7,900 bases of DNA from an uncultured Bacilli bacterium (GTDB lineage: Bacteria > Bacillota_I > Bacilli_A > RF39 > UBA660). The position numbers and the translations under genes are program-made. The stretch covers positions 1 through 7,900 of the forward strand of contig CALWAA010000046.1 of assembly GCA_944372725.1 (NCBI GenBank), read 5' to 3'. The notes under the pieces were generated by a model. It searched no databases and had not been told where the DNA came from. It was given only the letters and a program-made list of their open reading frames with translations. Shown piece by piece: positions 1 through 6,312 of the stretch. The stretch's first letter is position 1. The number at the start of each line of letters is the position of its first letter.

Positions 1-219
1 GAGAGATTTGTAAATGATGAAGAAGTAAGAGGAATTTATGATAAAATAAATGATGTAGAGAGAGATGCCAAAGAAAGAGGAATGGCGGAAGGTCAGATTG
101 AGGGTAGACACTCTGAAAAACTAGAGATAGCCAAAAATTTATTAAAAATGAATTTGGATATTGATAGTATTACTCGTGCGACAGGTTTAACTATCAATGA
201 GATTGAAGCACTGAAATAG
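1..219 (+). CDS. C-terminal fragment of PD-(D/E)XK nuclease family transposase (Rpn-like), cut by window edge
   Basis: An open frame enters from the left edge and runs 72 codons to TAG at 217-219; the start and the nuclease domain lie outside the window. What is visible is a charged helical stretch with a GMAEGQIEGR segment (residues 27-36), then EKLEIAKNLLKM (39-50), then a short tail DIDSITRATGLTINEIEAL (53-71) that resembles a helix-turn-helix. This Gly/Glu/Gln-rich linker followed by 'IAKNLLKMxxxxxxIxxATGLxxxEIexL' is the typical C-terminus of the Rpn / PD-(D/E)XK nuclease family transposases that are abundant in gut Firmicutes. The family is linked to recombination-promoting nuclease activity; that role is from family knowledge, and no catalytic residue can be seen here. 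Whether the full gene is intact cannot be judged. A terminator overlaps its stop codon, so it is transcriptionally separate from the next gene. Confidence 0.75.
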   Translation, partial: ERFVNDEEVRGIYDKINDVERDAKERGMAEGQIEGRHSEKLEIAKNLLKMNLDIDSITRATGLTINEIEALK

Positions 220-228
220 TGCTTTTTT
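206..228 (+). terminator. Rho-independent terminator overlapping the transposase stop codon
   Basis: Stem AAGCACT (206-212), loop GAAAT (213-217), stem AGTGCTT (218-224), with a run of six T at 223-228. All seven base pairs are Watson-Crick. The TAG stop (217-219) lies in the loop and the start of the right arm, so the end of the reading frame is itself part of the hairpin. Confidence 0.8.
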
Positions 229-272
229 AGATTAAATAGCTTTTAAGCATTTCTTTTTGATAGAGTTTATAT

Positions 273-278
273 TATAAT
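273..278 (+). promoter_or_regulatory. Probable -10 box for the transporter gene
   Basis: A perfect TATAAT lies 18 bases before the chosen GTG start and downstream of the preceding terminator. At 17 bp spacing the -35 position (250-255, TTTCTT) is a poor match, and there is no TG extension, so the promoter call rests on the -10 box and on location. Confidence 0.5.
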
Positions 279-284
279 AGTAAT

Positions 285-291
285 AGGTGAT
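285..291 (+). promoter_or_regulatory. Ribosome binding site that sets the GTG start at 296
   Basis: AGGTGAT at 285-291 is a strong Shine-Dalgarno match. The ATG at 290 and the in-frame GTG at 287 lie inside it and cannot be the start; the GTG at 296 has correct spacing. The same AGGTGAT arrangement precedes the Mur-like gene at 4955-4961. Confidence 0.7.
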
Positions 292-295
292 GTGT

Positions 296-1438
296 GTGAT
301 AACAAAAGATAATAAAAAAGAAATTATTAAAATTATTTGCTTTGCTGTAGTTTTAATATTTGCTTTTATTCATATTAAAGAAATATGGAACTTTTTGGGA
401 TTTTTGATTAAGCTTTTAATGCCTTTTATAATTGGTATTGTTATAGCTTTTGTTCTTAATATTTTGATTAATTTGATAGAAAAAAAATTACTGAATAAAT
501 CAAAAATGAGTAATAAAAGTAAAAGAACGATTAGTCTTATTTTATCTTTAGCAATTATTTTTACATTTATTATTATCTTGTTGTTATTAATTATTCCTCA
601 ACTTAAGAATACTGTAGAATTGTTTGTAGATAATATGCCAATGTATGAGGAAAATGTTAAAGAATTATTAGATAAATTTAATATTGACCCCAATATTGTG
701 GTAGAAATAGAAGAAGGAGTTAAGAATTTTGGGGATGTAGCAATTGACTTTATTAAAAATAATAGTGATAAAATATTAGAAATTACTTTAGGGGTTGCGA
801 CAAATGTTATAAGTGTAATTGTTAATTTTGTGATTGCTGTAGTATTTGCTATTTATTTACTTGCCCAGAAAGAAAAATTGTTACTACAATTAAATAAAGT
901 TTTAAGAGCATATTTTCCAACTAGTAAAGTTAGTAAGATTAGAGATATTGCTAAATTATCTAATCGGATTTGTGCTAGTTTTGTTAGTGGACAATGTTTA
1001 GAAGCGGTTATTATTGGGGTATTATGTTTTATTGGAATGCTTATTCTTGGTATTCCTTATGTAGCGACTATTTCAGTTTTAATTGGAGTAACTGCTTTAA
1101 TACCTGTTTATGGTGCTTTTATTGGAACCATTGTAGGAGCCTTTTTAATCTTTATGGTTAGCCCTATTAAAGCATTAATATTTGTTATTTTTATTCTTAT
1201 TTTACAACAATTTGAAGGAAACTTAATTTATCCGAAAGTGGTTGGTAAATCAGTAGGACTTCCTGGTATTTGGGTGTTTATGGCAGTAACTATTGGGGCA
1301 AGCTTAGCAGGTGTTATTGGTATGTTAGTTAGCGTTCCTATTGCTTCTATTTGTTACAGTATTATTGCAACTGATGTCAATTATCGAACAGAAGCTAAAA
1401 ATAGTAAGAAAATTATTGTGAAAAAGAAAAGTGTTTAA
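296..1438 (+). CDS. AI-2E family transporter (multi-pass membrane protein)
   Basis: A 380-residue hydrophobic protein from the GTG at 296. Likely membrane segments lie near residues 11-26, 36-60, 78-100, 168-190, 232-252, 255-285, 291-306 and 321-356, with a soluble, acidic and helical insert at about 101-167. The layout and the segments VSGQCLEAVIIG (230-241), ALIPVYGAFIG (267-277), EGNLIYPKVVGKSVGLPG (307-324) and the final LVSVPIA region are signatures of the AI-2E family (PF01594; relatives include TqsA, PerM and YtvI). Some members export autoinducer-2 and others have been tied to Na+/H+ antiport, so the substrate cannot be named from sequence. The length fits the family (about 340-400), and the tail is lysine-rich, probably cytoplasmic. 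The gene seems monocistronic: it has its own -10 box and a weak terminator. An alternative upstream start at 287 or 290 would place the start codon within the Shine-Dalgarno sequence. Confidence 0.9.
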   Translation: MITKDNKKEIIKIICFAVVLIFAFIHIKEIWNFLGFLIKLLMPFIIGIVIAFVLNILINLIEKKLLNKSKMSNKSKRTISLILSLAIIFTFIIILLLLIIPQLKNTVELFVDNMPMYEENVKELLDKFNIDPNIVVEIEEGVKNFGDVAIDFIKNNSDKILEITLGVATNVISVIVNFVIAVVFAIYLLAQKEKLLLQLNKVLRAYFPTSKVSKIRDIAKLSNRICASFVSGQCLEAVIIGVLCFIGMLILGIPYVATISVLIGVTALIPVYGAFIGTIVGAFLIFMVSPIKALIFVIFILILQQFEGNLIYPKVVGKSVGLPGIWVFMAVTIGASLAGVIGMLVSVPIASICYSIIATDVNYRTEAKNSKKIIVKKKSV

Positions 1439-1466
1439 GTGGTGTTATGCATCTAATTCATTTAAT

Positions 1467-1484
1467 GAGCTTTATGCTCTTTTT
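1467..1484 (+). terminator. Weak Rho-independent terminator after the transporter gene
   Basis: GAGC (1467-1470), loop TTTAT, GCTC (1476-1479), then five T at 1480-1484. The stem is only four pairs (three of them G-C), so termination may be partial. Its T-run directly adjoins the -35 element of the next promoter. Confidence 0.5.
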
Positions 1485-1486
1485 GT

Positions 1487-1515
1487 TTGACTTTCCAAAT
1501 TAGTAGTGTTATGAT
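1487..1515 (+). promoter_or_regulatory. Vegetative (sigma-A type) promoter with extended -10 for the kinase-like gene
   Basis: TTGACT (-35, 1487-1492), 17 bp spacer, TATGAT (-10, 1510-1515), with a TG at 1507-1508 one base before the -10 (extended -10). This is the best promoter match in the window. Predicted transcription start is near 1522, giving a leader of only about 17 bases before the ATG. Confidence 0.8.
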
Positions 1516-1538
1516 AATTGCCTAAATGAGGGGATTAT

Positions 1539-2315
1539 ATGGTATTTCATACTATAAGTGAAGTAGATAATTTTATTCATTCTTTGGTTTATTTAGGTCA
1601 AGGTTCACAAGGTGTTTGTTATAGGGATAAAGATTCTAAGTTTGTATATAAATTTTATCATAGTTATTTTGATGGTGATTTTGAAGCTGGTTATGAAAAA
1701 GAAACAATCCTACAATTTAGAGATATTGTGTCTGCTACTTTTGTTTTTCCTAAGGATGTTATCATGTTAGAACATCAAGTAATTGGAGATGTTACTTTCT
1801 ATAAAAGAGCGAAAAATTTATGCCAACTTAATCCACTAGATGTTAATCTAAATCATTTTATTAAATTAATTAGATTGGCTATCAAAGATATAGATACTTT
1901 ATCTAAGAGGGGTATTCAAGCTTATGATATGATGTATAACATTTTAATGGGATATCGTATTTATATTATCGATACTTTAGAATATAGCATGGGGCATAAA
2001 AGTTATGAGGAATTATTAAGAAGTAATTTATATGGTTTTCATTTAGAAGTAATGTATTTTTTGGTGGATGGATTGTTTTTAGAGGTGGTTTATAGTCATT
2101 CTAAGTTAAAAGATATGTATCAAAGTAGGGGAAAAGATGGTTCTATTGTTGATTTTATAGTTGAATTTAAAAATCATTTAGAAAAATTACTTGGAAAAGA
2201 TATTGTTTATTTAAGAGAGGCAAAAGTACTAAGGGATAATTTTTTAGATGAAGAACAATTAAAATATGAGCGAGATATTATGGTGTTAGAAAGATTATTA
2301 AATCATAAGGGATAG
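1539..2315 (+). CDS. Uncharacterised protein with a divergent protein-kinase-like fold
   Basis: A 258-residue soluble protein; the ATG is preceded by GAGGGG (1528-1533) at 5-base spacing. I do not recognise a named family, but kinase-like landmarks appear in order: a glycine-rich loop GQGSQGVCY (residues 20-28), a beta-3-type lysine in VYKFY (K38), possible helix-C glutamates E53/E55, then YDMMYNIL (129-136) in the place of the catalytic loop (D130, N134) and IIDT (143-146) in the place of the metal-binding DFG (D145). Departures are clear: Tyr for the HRD histidine, one residue fewer between Asp and Asn than usual, and DT for DFG. It could be an atypical small-molecule or protein kinase, or a pseudokinase that only binds nucleotide. 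The C-terminal half (about 150-258) is helical with many charged residues and no recognised domain. There is no signal peptide or membrane span. It is transcribed alone, between its own promoter and a terminator, so neighbours give no clue to its target. Confidence 0.6.
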   Translation: MVFHTISEVDNFIHSLVYLGQGSQGVCYRDKDSKFVYKFYHSYFDGDFEAGYEKETILQFRDIVSATFVFPKDVIMLEHQVIGDVTFYKRAKNLCQLNPLDVNLNHFIKLIRLAIKDIDTLSKRGIQAYDMMYNILMGYRIYIIDTLEYSMGHKSYEELLRSNLYGFHLEVMYFLVDGLFLEVVYSHSKLKDMYQSRGKDGSIVDFIVEFKNHLEKLLGKDIVYLREAKVLRDNFLDEEQLKYERDIMVLERLLNHKG

Positions 2316-2331
2316 GTTTTATTCCTTTTTT
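2307..2331 (+). terminator. Rho-independent terminator overlapping the kinase-like gene's stop
   Basis: AAGGGAT (2307-2313) pairs with ATTCCTT (2321-2327), with one G-U pair, across a 7-base loop, followed by a T-run 2326-2331. The stop TAG (2313-2315) lies at the stem-loop junction. The stem is weak in G-C, so readthrough into polA is possible. Confidence 0.55.
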
Positions 2332-2345
2332 CTTTGGATAAAATA

Positions 2346-2354
2346 TGATATAAT
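2346..2354 (+). promoter_or_regulatory. Extended -10 promoter of the polA operon
   Basis: TGATATAAT is a perfect extended -10 (TG, one base, TATAAT at 2349-2354). The -35 position at 17 bp (2326-2331) is only a T-run shared with the preceding terminator, consistent with an extended -10 promoter that needs little -35 contact. Transcription would start about 18 bases before the polA ATG. Confidence 0.65.
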
Positions 2355-2367
2355 TTTGATAGATATT

Positions 2368-2375
2368 AGAGGTGG
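2368..2375 (+). promoter_or_regulatory. Ribosome binding site that sets the polA start at 2380
   Basis: AGAGGTGG directly precedes the ATG at 2380 with 4 bases between. The in-frame TTG at 2356 overlaps the expected transcription start and has no Shine-Dalgarno site, so it is rejected. Confidence 0.8.
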
Positions 2376-2379
2376 ATAT

Positions 2380-4956
2380 ATGAAAAAAGTTATTTTGGTT
2401 GATGGTAATAATTTGATGTTTCGAAGTTATTATGCGACAGCTTATACAGGAAATATTATGCGAAATAGTAAGGGATTTCCAACGAATGCATTATATGGAT
2501 TTACTTCGATGATGAATAAAATTATGAATGAAGAAAATCCAGAGTATATAGCAGTTGCTTTTGATATAGGTAAAAATTTTCGGAAACAAAAATATGATTT
2601 TTATAAAGAGGGTAGACAAGCAACACCTGATGATTTAATTAAACAAATGCCTGTTGCGAGAAAAATATTAGATGCGATGGGGATTCAATATTTGGAATTA
2701 GAACCATATGAAGCAGATGATATTATTGGGACACTTGCACGTATGGCAGAAGAAAATAAAGAATATGATGCGACTATTATATCTAGTGATAAAGATTTGT
2801 TGCAACTTATTAGTTTTGATGTTGATGTAAAGCTTTTAAAGCAAACTGGTTTTATTAGGTACAATGAGACTACTTTTAAAGAAGATTATGGAATAGAACC
2901 AATAAAAATAATTGATTTAAAAGCTTTAGCAGGAGATTCTTCTGACAATATTCCGGGGGTTAAAGGAATTGGTGAGAAAACAGCTTTAAAATTACTTCAA
3001 GAATATGGTTCTTTAGAAGGTATTTATGAAAATATTGATTTAATTAAGGGAAAAACGAAAGAAAAATTAGAGCAAGACCGTGATAATGCGTTTATGAGTA
3101 AAGAAATTGCTACTATCTATAAAGAGGTTCCTCTCAATATTACTTTTGATGAGATTCAGTATAAAGGGGCCAATGAAAGTGAACTTGGGGATATTTTTGA
3201 ATCTTTAGAATTTTATTCTTTGCTTAAAAATTTTCATAAAAAAGAAGTAGTAAAAGATGATATAGAATATGTAGAAGTAGATGATTTATCAAAGTTGGTT
3301 CTTGGTGATGAAGTAAGTATTTTTATTGAAATTAGTGATGAGAATTATCATAAAGGAAATGTTTTAGGAATTGGACTTAGTGATAAAGAACATAATTATT
3401 TTTTAGATGCTAAATATATTTGTGATTTACCTCATATTTTAGAGGGAAAGGTTGTATATACTTATCATGCGAAAGCTTTGAATGTCATTTTTATGAAACA
3501 TGATTTAGATATTGTGCCAATTAATTATGATTTAATGATTGCAGCTTATCTTTTAAAAGGATTTACCAAAGATGATATTGCTTATCTTATGCATCCAGAG
3601 GGAATTAATGTTGAGTTTTATGATGATGCAAAAAAGAATAATTTTAGTGATGTAGAGAAATTAAAGAGTGATATTGTTTTAAAATCTCGTTTTATTTATG
3701 ATACAAGAGATGCATATATAAATGGTCTTAAAACGGAGTCTATGTATGAACTTTTTAAAGATATCGAAATGCCTTTAATTCAAGTTTTAGCAGATATGGA
3801 ATTTTTTGGAGTAAAAGTTGATAGTAAAGTGTTAGAAGAAATAAAAGAAGAAGCTTTAATTAAACTAAAGGGATTATCAGAACAGATATATCATATGGCA
3901 GGTATGGAATTTAATATATCTAGTCCAAAACAACTTGGAGAAGTATTATTTGAAAGATTAGGCCTTCAAAGTGGTAAGAAAAATCAAACGGGTTATAAAA
4001 CCGATGCTGCAACTTTGCAAAAACTTAGAGGGAAACATCCAATTATTGATTTAATTTTAGAATATCGCAATTATAGTAAAATTATTTCTACTTATACCGT
4101 TAGTTTGGAAAATGCTAAATTTCCAGATGGAAAGATTCATACAATTTTTAAACAAACTTTAACTCGTACAGGAAGACTTTCTAGCGTGGAACCTAATTTA
4201 CAAAATATTCCAATACGGGGTGAAGAAGGAAGAAAGGTTAGACGTGCTTTTAAGCCAACTAATGATTTATTCTTAAGTATCGATTATTCGCAAATTGAAC
4301 TTCGGATTCTTGCTCATATATCTGGTTCAAAGGAACTTATCGAAGCATTCAGAAATGATGCCGATATTCATACCAAAGTTGCTGCTGATATTTATGGGGT
4401 AGATGAGAGCCAAGTAACGAAACTCATGAGGTCAACAGCGAAAGCAGTCATATTTGGAATTGTTTATGGTATTAGTGGTTTTGGTTTGGGTGAAAACTTA
4501 AATATTAGTAGGAAAGAAGCACAAGATTTTATTAATAAATATTATGAACTTTATCCAGGGGTTAAAAAATATATGGATAATATCATTAAAGAAGCTTATG
4601 AAACGGGTTCAGTACGTACGTTATTTAACCGGAAGAGAACGATTGAAGAATTAAATAATCGTAATTATATGATTCGTGCTAGTGGGGAGAGAATTGCTCT
4701 TAATACGCCAATTCAAGGAACAAGTGCTGATATTATTAAAAAAGCAATGGTTTTGGTCTTCCGAGAATTTAAGAAGCATAATATTAAAAGTAAGATGGTT
4801 TTACAAATTCATGATGAACTTGTTATTGATACTATCAAAGAAGAAGAAGAAAAAGTAAAAGAACTTGTAAAAAATGTTATGGAAAATGTTATTAAACTTG
4901 ATGTGCCTTTAAAAGTAGGTATTGCTGAGGGTAAAGATTTATATGAAGCTAAGTAG
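2380..4956 (+). CDS. polA: DNA polymerase I
   Basis: An 858-residue protein that fills gaps in excision repair and removes Okazaki primers. The N-terminal 5' nuclease (about 1-290) keeps its acidic metal ligands: D8, D62, EADD (111-114), SSDKD (D137, D139) and GDSSDN (D186, D189), followed by the helix-hairpin-helix region PGVKGIGEKTA (192-202). The middle domain (about 295-460) resembles Bacillus pol I: at 313-324 SIFIEISDENYH replaces the DxE of the proofreading site, so 3'-5' exonuclease activity is expected to be absent. The polymerase domain has TGRLSSVEPNLQNIP (597-611), motif A DYSQIELR (D635), motif B RSTAKAVIFGIVYG (684-697; R684, K688, F692, Y696) and motif C QIHDE (D812, E813). Ile691 sits where most family members have Asn. 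Phe692 implies the usual discrimination against dideoxynucleotides. It is the first gene of a four-gene operon; its TAG stop overlaps the next ribosome binding site. The start at 2380 gives the standard MKKVILVDGNN opening. Confidence 0.97.
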   Translation: MKKVILVDGNNLMFRSYYATAYTGNIMRNSKGFPTNALYGFTSMMNKIMNEENPEYIAVAFDIGKNFRKQKYDFYKEGRQATPDDLIKQMPVARKILDAMGIQYLELEPYEADDIIGTLARMAEENKEYDATIISSDKDLLQLISFDVDVKLLKQTGFIRYNETTFKEDYGIEPIKIIDLKALAGDSSDNIPGVKGIGEKTALKLLQEYGSLEGIYENIDLIKGKTKEKLEQDRDNAFMSKEIATIYKEVPLNITFDEIQYKGANESELGDIFESLEFYSLLKNFHKKEVVKDDIEYVEVDDLSKLVLGDEVSIFIEISDENYHKGNVLGIGLSDKEHNYFLDAKYICDLPHILEGKVVYTYHAKALNVIFMKHDLDIVPINYDLMIAAYLLKGFTKDDIAYLMHPEGINVEFYDDAKKNNFSDVEKLKSDIVLKSRFIYDTRDAYINGLKTESMYELFKDIEMPLIQVLADMEFFGVKVDSKVLEEIKEEALIKLKGLSEQIYHMAGMEFNISSPKQLGEVLFERLGLQSGKKNQTGYKTDAATLQKLRGKHPIIDLILEYRNYSKIISTYTVSLENAKFPDGKIHTIFKQTLTRTGRLSSVEPNLQNIPIRGEEGRKVRRAFKPTNDLFLSIDYSQIELRILAHISGSKELIEAFRNDADIHTKVAADIYGVDESQVTKLMRSTAKAVIFGIVYGISGFGLGENLNISRKEAQDFINKYYELYPGVKKYMDNIIKEAYETGSVRTLFNRKRTIEELNNRNYMIRASGERIALNTPIQGTSADIIKKAMVLVFREFKKHNIKSKMVLQIHDELVIDTIKEEEEKVKELVKNVMENVIKLDVPLKVGIAEGKDLYEAK

Positions 4957-4961
4957 GTGAT
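4955..4961 (+). promoter_or_regulatory. Ribosome binding site overlapping the polA stop; sets the start at 4966
   Basis: AGGTGAT shares its first two bases with the polA TAG stop (4954-4956). The earlier in-frame GTG (4957) and ATG (4960) fall within it; the ATG at 4966 has the right spacing. The overlap suggests translational coupling to polA. Confidence 0.7.
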
Positions 4962-4965
4962 GATT

Positions 4966-6312
4966 ATGAAACATAATTCGTTTTCTTTTAAGGAATTAAA
5001 AACTATTTTAAATATAAAAACTTTTTATCATTTAGATGAATTAGAAACTTATGATACTTTTGTTATAACTAAAGCCTATTGTGATATTTTAGATGAGGAA
5101 CATACTTTATATTTTCCAATTACTATTTTAGAGGAAGATAGTGGGGGAGGATGGTATCCTAAGAGTAGTGATACAAGACAGAATATTAATTATTATATTA
5201 AAGAACATCCGGGATATACCTATGTAATAGATGAAGAAACATATGATTTAGTAGAAGATAAATCTGTTAAAGTAATCATCGTAGATAGTATTATGAATAG
5301 TATTGATAAACTTTATCACTATATTATGGAACATCGCCAAGTAAAAAGCATTTTAGTAACTGGAAGTGTTGGTAAAACGAGTGCGGTTGGCTTAATTGAA
5401 GCGGCTATTAAAGACCATGTTTTAAGAATTTATGCCAAAAGAATTACGCCAGTTATATTAAAGAATTTTATTATTAACTACTTAACTAATGATATTTCTT
5501 ATATGGTATTAGAAGCTGGTTTATTTCATAAGCATCATGTAGCTTATTTTAGTCAAGAATTAAAACCTTATATTAGTGTTCTTTTAAATATTTTACCAGA
5601 ACATATGGGAATTGATTCTATTCATAGTGTAAAAGATATTGTGGAAGGTAAGATGGAAATTTTTAGATATGCGACTTATGCACTTGTAAATTATCAAGAT
5701 GAAGAATTGAAAAAATTAGCTTTTCATGATGGTATATGTGAATATGAGAAACATCAGATTGATACGAAAGTAAAAAAAGTATTTGATATTTCGAATCTTC
5801 ATGATGGTATTTGTTTGTATGTACATACTAATTTATCAAAGATTCAATATCAAAGTGCTTTTGTTGTTGCCTCTATTTTGAGTATACCTGATGATATTAT
5901 TATGGAAAGATTAAATACTAGTACACCAGTGGAAAATCGGGTTTGTAAACAAAAAATATTTGGTCATGATATTATTTTTGATGGTGATGTTTCAGGTGTA
6001 GCGCGTTTTAGATTATTTACAGACCATTTTTATCCTAAAGCAGTGCTTGTTCTTCGGCATTTGACAACGGGTGGGGAAGAAGAGGAAGATTATAGTCAGT
6101 TTCCGCTATATTTTGAACGCTTTTCTCATGTTTATATTTTTAAAGATATTCCACAAGCTAAAGTGTTTTCACATGATAATGTGATTTGGGTAGATAATCA
6201 TGATTTTATTAAAGAACTTGATTCTGATGTAGCTATTTTTTATCATTATGGCAGTTATTATCGTAAATATAAAGAGTTTCGTTTAGAATATTTAGAAGAG
6301 GAGATTATATGA
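4966..6312 (+). CDS. Mur ligase-like ATP-dependent ligase (MurF-related), substrate unknown
   Basis: A 448-residue cytoplasmic protein. Mur ligases join an amino acid or peptide to a carboxylate through an acyl phosphate. Residues 1-120 would be the substrate domain but lack the usual MurF motifs and include an odd EEDSGGGWYP stretch (56-65). The central ATPase domain is recognisable: P-loop VTGSVGKTS (131-139), EAG (183-185) for the magnesium glutamate, and NILPEHMGIDSIHSVKDIVEGKMEIF (208-233 region), matching MurF 'N..H...F.S......K.EI', with K229 where the carbamylated lysine sits. ENR (323-325) fits the arginine before the C-terminal domain, and D339 fits the aspartate of the D-x-YNANP motif, but NANP itself is absent (GDVSG instead). 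The C-terminal domain (about 328-448) is divergent. So catalysis of ATP-dependent activation is plausible, while the acceptor is unlikely to be standard. It is co-transcribed with polA, and its TGA overlaps the next ATG. A paralogue of MurF with a modified cell-wall substrate or a different ligation is the inference. Confidence 0.7.
   Translation: MKHNSFSFKELKTILNIKTFYHLDELETYDTFVITKAYCDILDEEHTLYFPITILEEDSGGGWYPKSSDTRQNINYYIKEHPGYTYVIDEETYDLVEDKSVKVIIVDSIMNSIDKLYHYIMEHRQVKSILVTGSVGKTSAVGLIEAAIKDHVLRIYAKRITPVILKNFIINYLTNDISYMVLEAGLFHKHHVAYFSQELKPYISVLLNILPEHMGIDSIHSVKDIVEGKMEIFRYATYALVNYQDEELKKLAFHDGICEYEKHQIDTKVKKVFDISNLHDGICLYVHTNLSKIQYQSAFVVASILSIPDDIIMERLNTSTPVENRVCKQKIFGHDIIFDGDVSGVARFRLFTDHFYPKAVLVLRHLTTGGEEEEDYSQFPLYFERFSHVYIFKDIPQAKVFSHDNVIWVDNHDFIKELDSDVAIFYHYGSYYRKYKEFRLEYLEEEII
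6298..6303 (+). promoter_or_regulatory. Ribosome binding site of the hydrolase gene, inside the Mur-like gene
   Basis: GAGGAG, 5 bases before the ATG at 6309, lies within the last codons of the upstream gene; with the ATGA overlap (6309-6312) it points to coupled translation. Confidence 0.75.

Noticed and set aside
1439..1538. Possible small RNA or riboswitch between the transporter and kinase-like genes
   Set aside because: The 100-base gap is filled by a weak terminator, a promoter and a ribosome binding site; no room remains for a structured RNA.
2356..2379. Upstream TTG start adding eight residues to polA
   Set aside because: It overlaps the predicted transcription start, has no ribosome binding site, and the family begins at MKKVILVDGNN.
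4676..4858. 60-codon open frame on the + strand inside polA
   Set aside because: It is an out-of-frame shadow of the polymerase motif C region, ends in a lysine run from GAA-rich codons and has no convincing start.
4839..4862. A/G-rich run in polA that could be a slippage or frameshift site
   Set aside because: It encodes a plain EEEEK stretch in a helix; no longest A run or downstream structure suggests programmed frameshifting.
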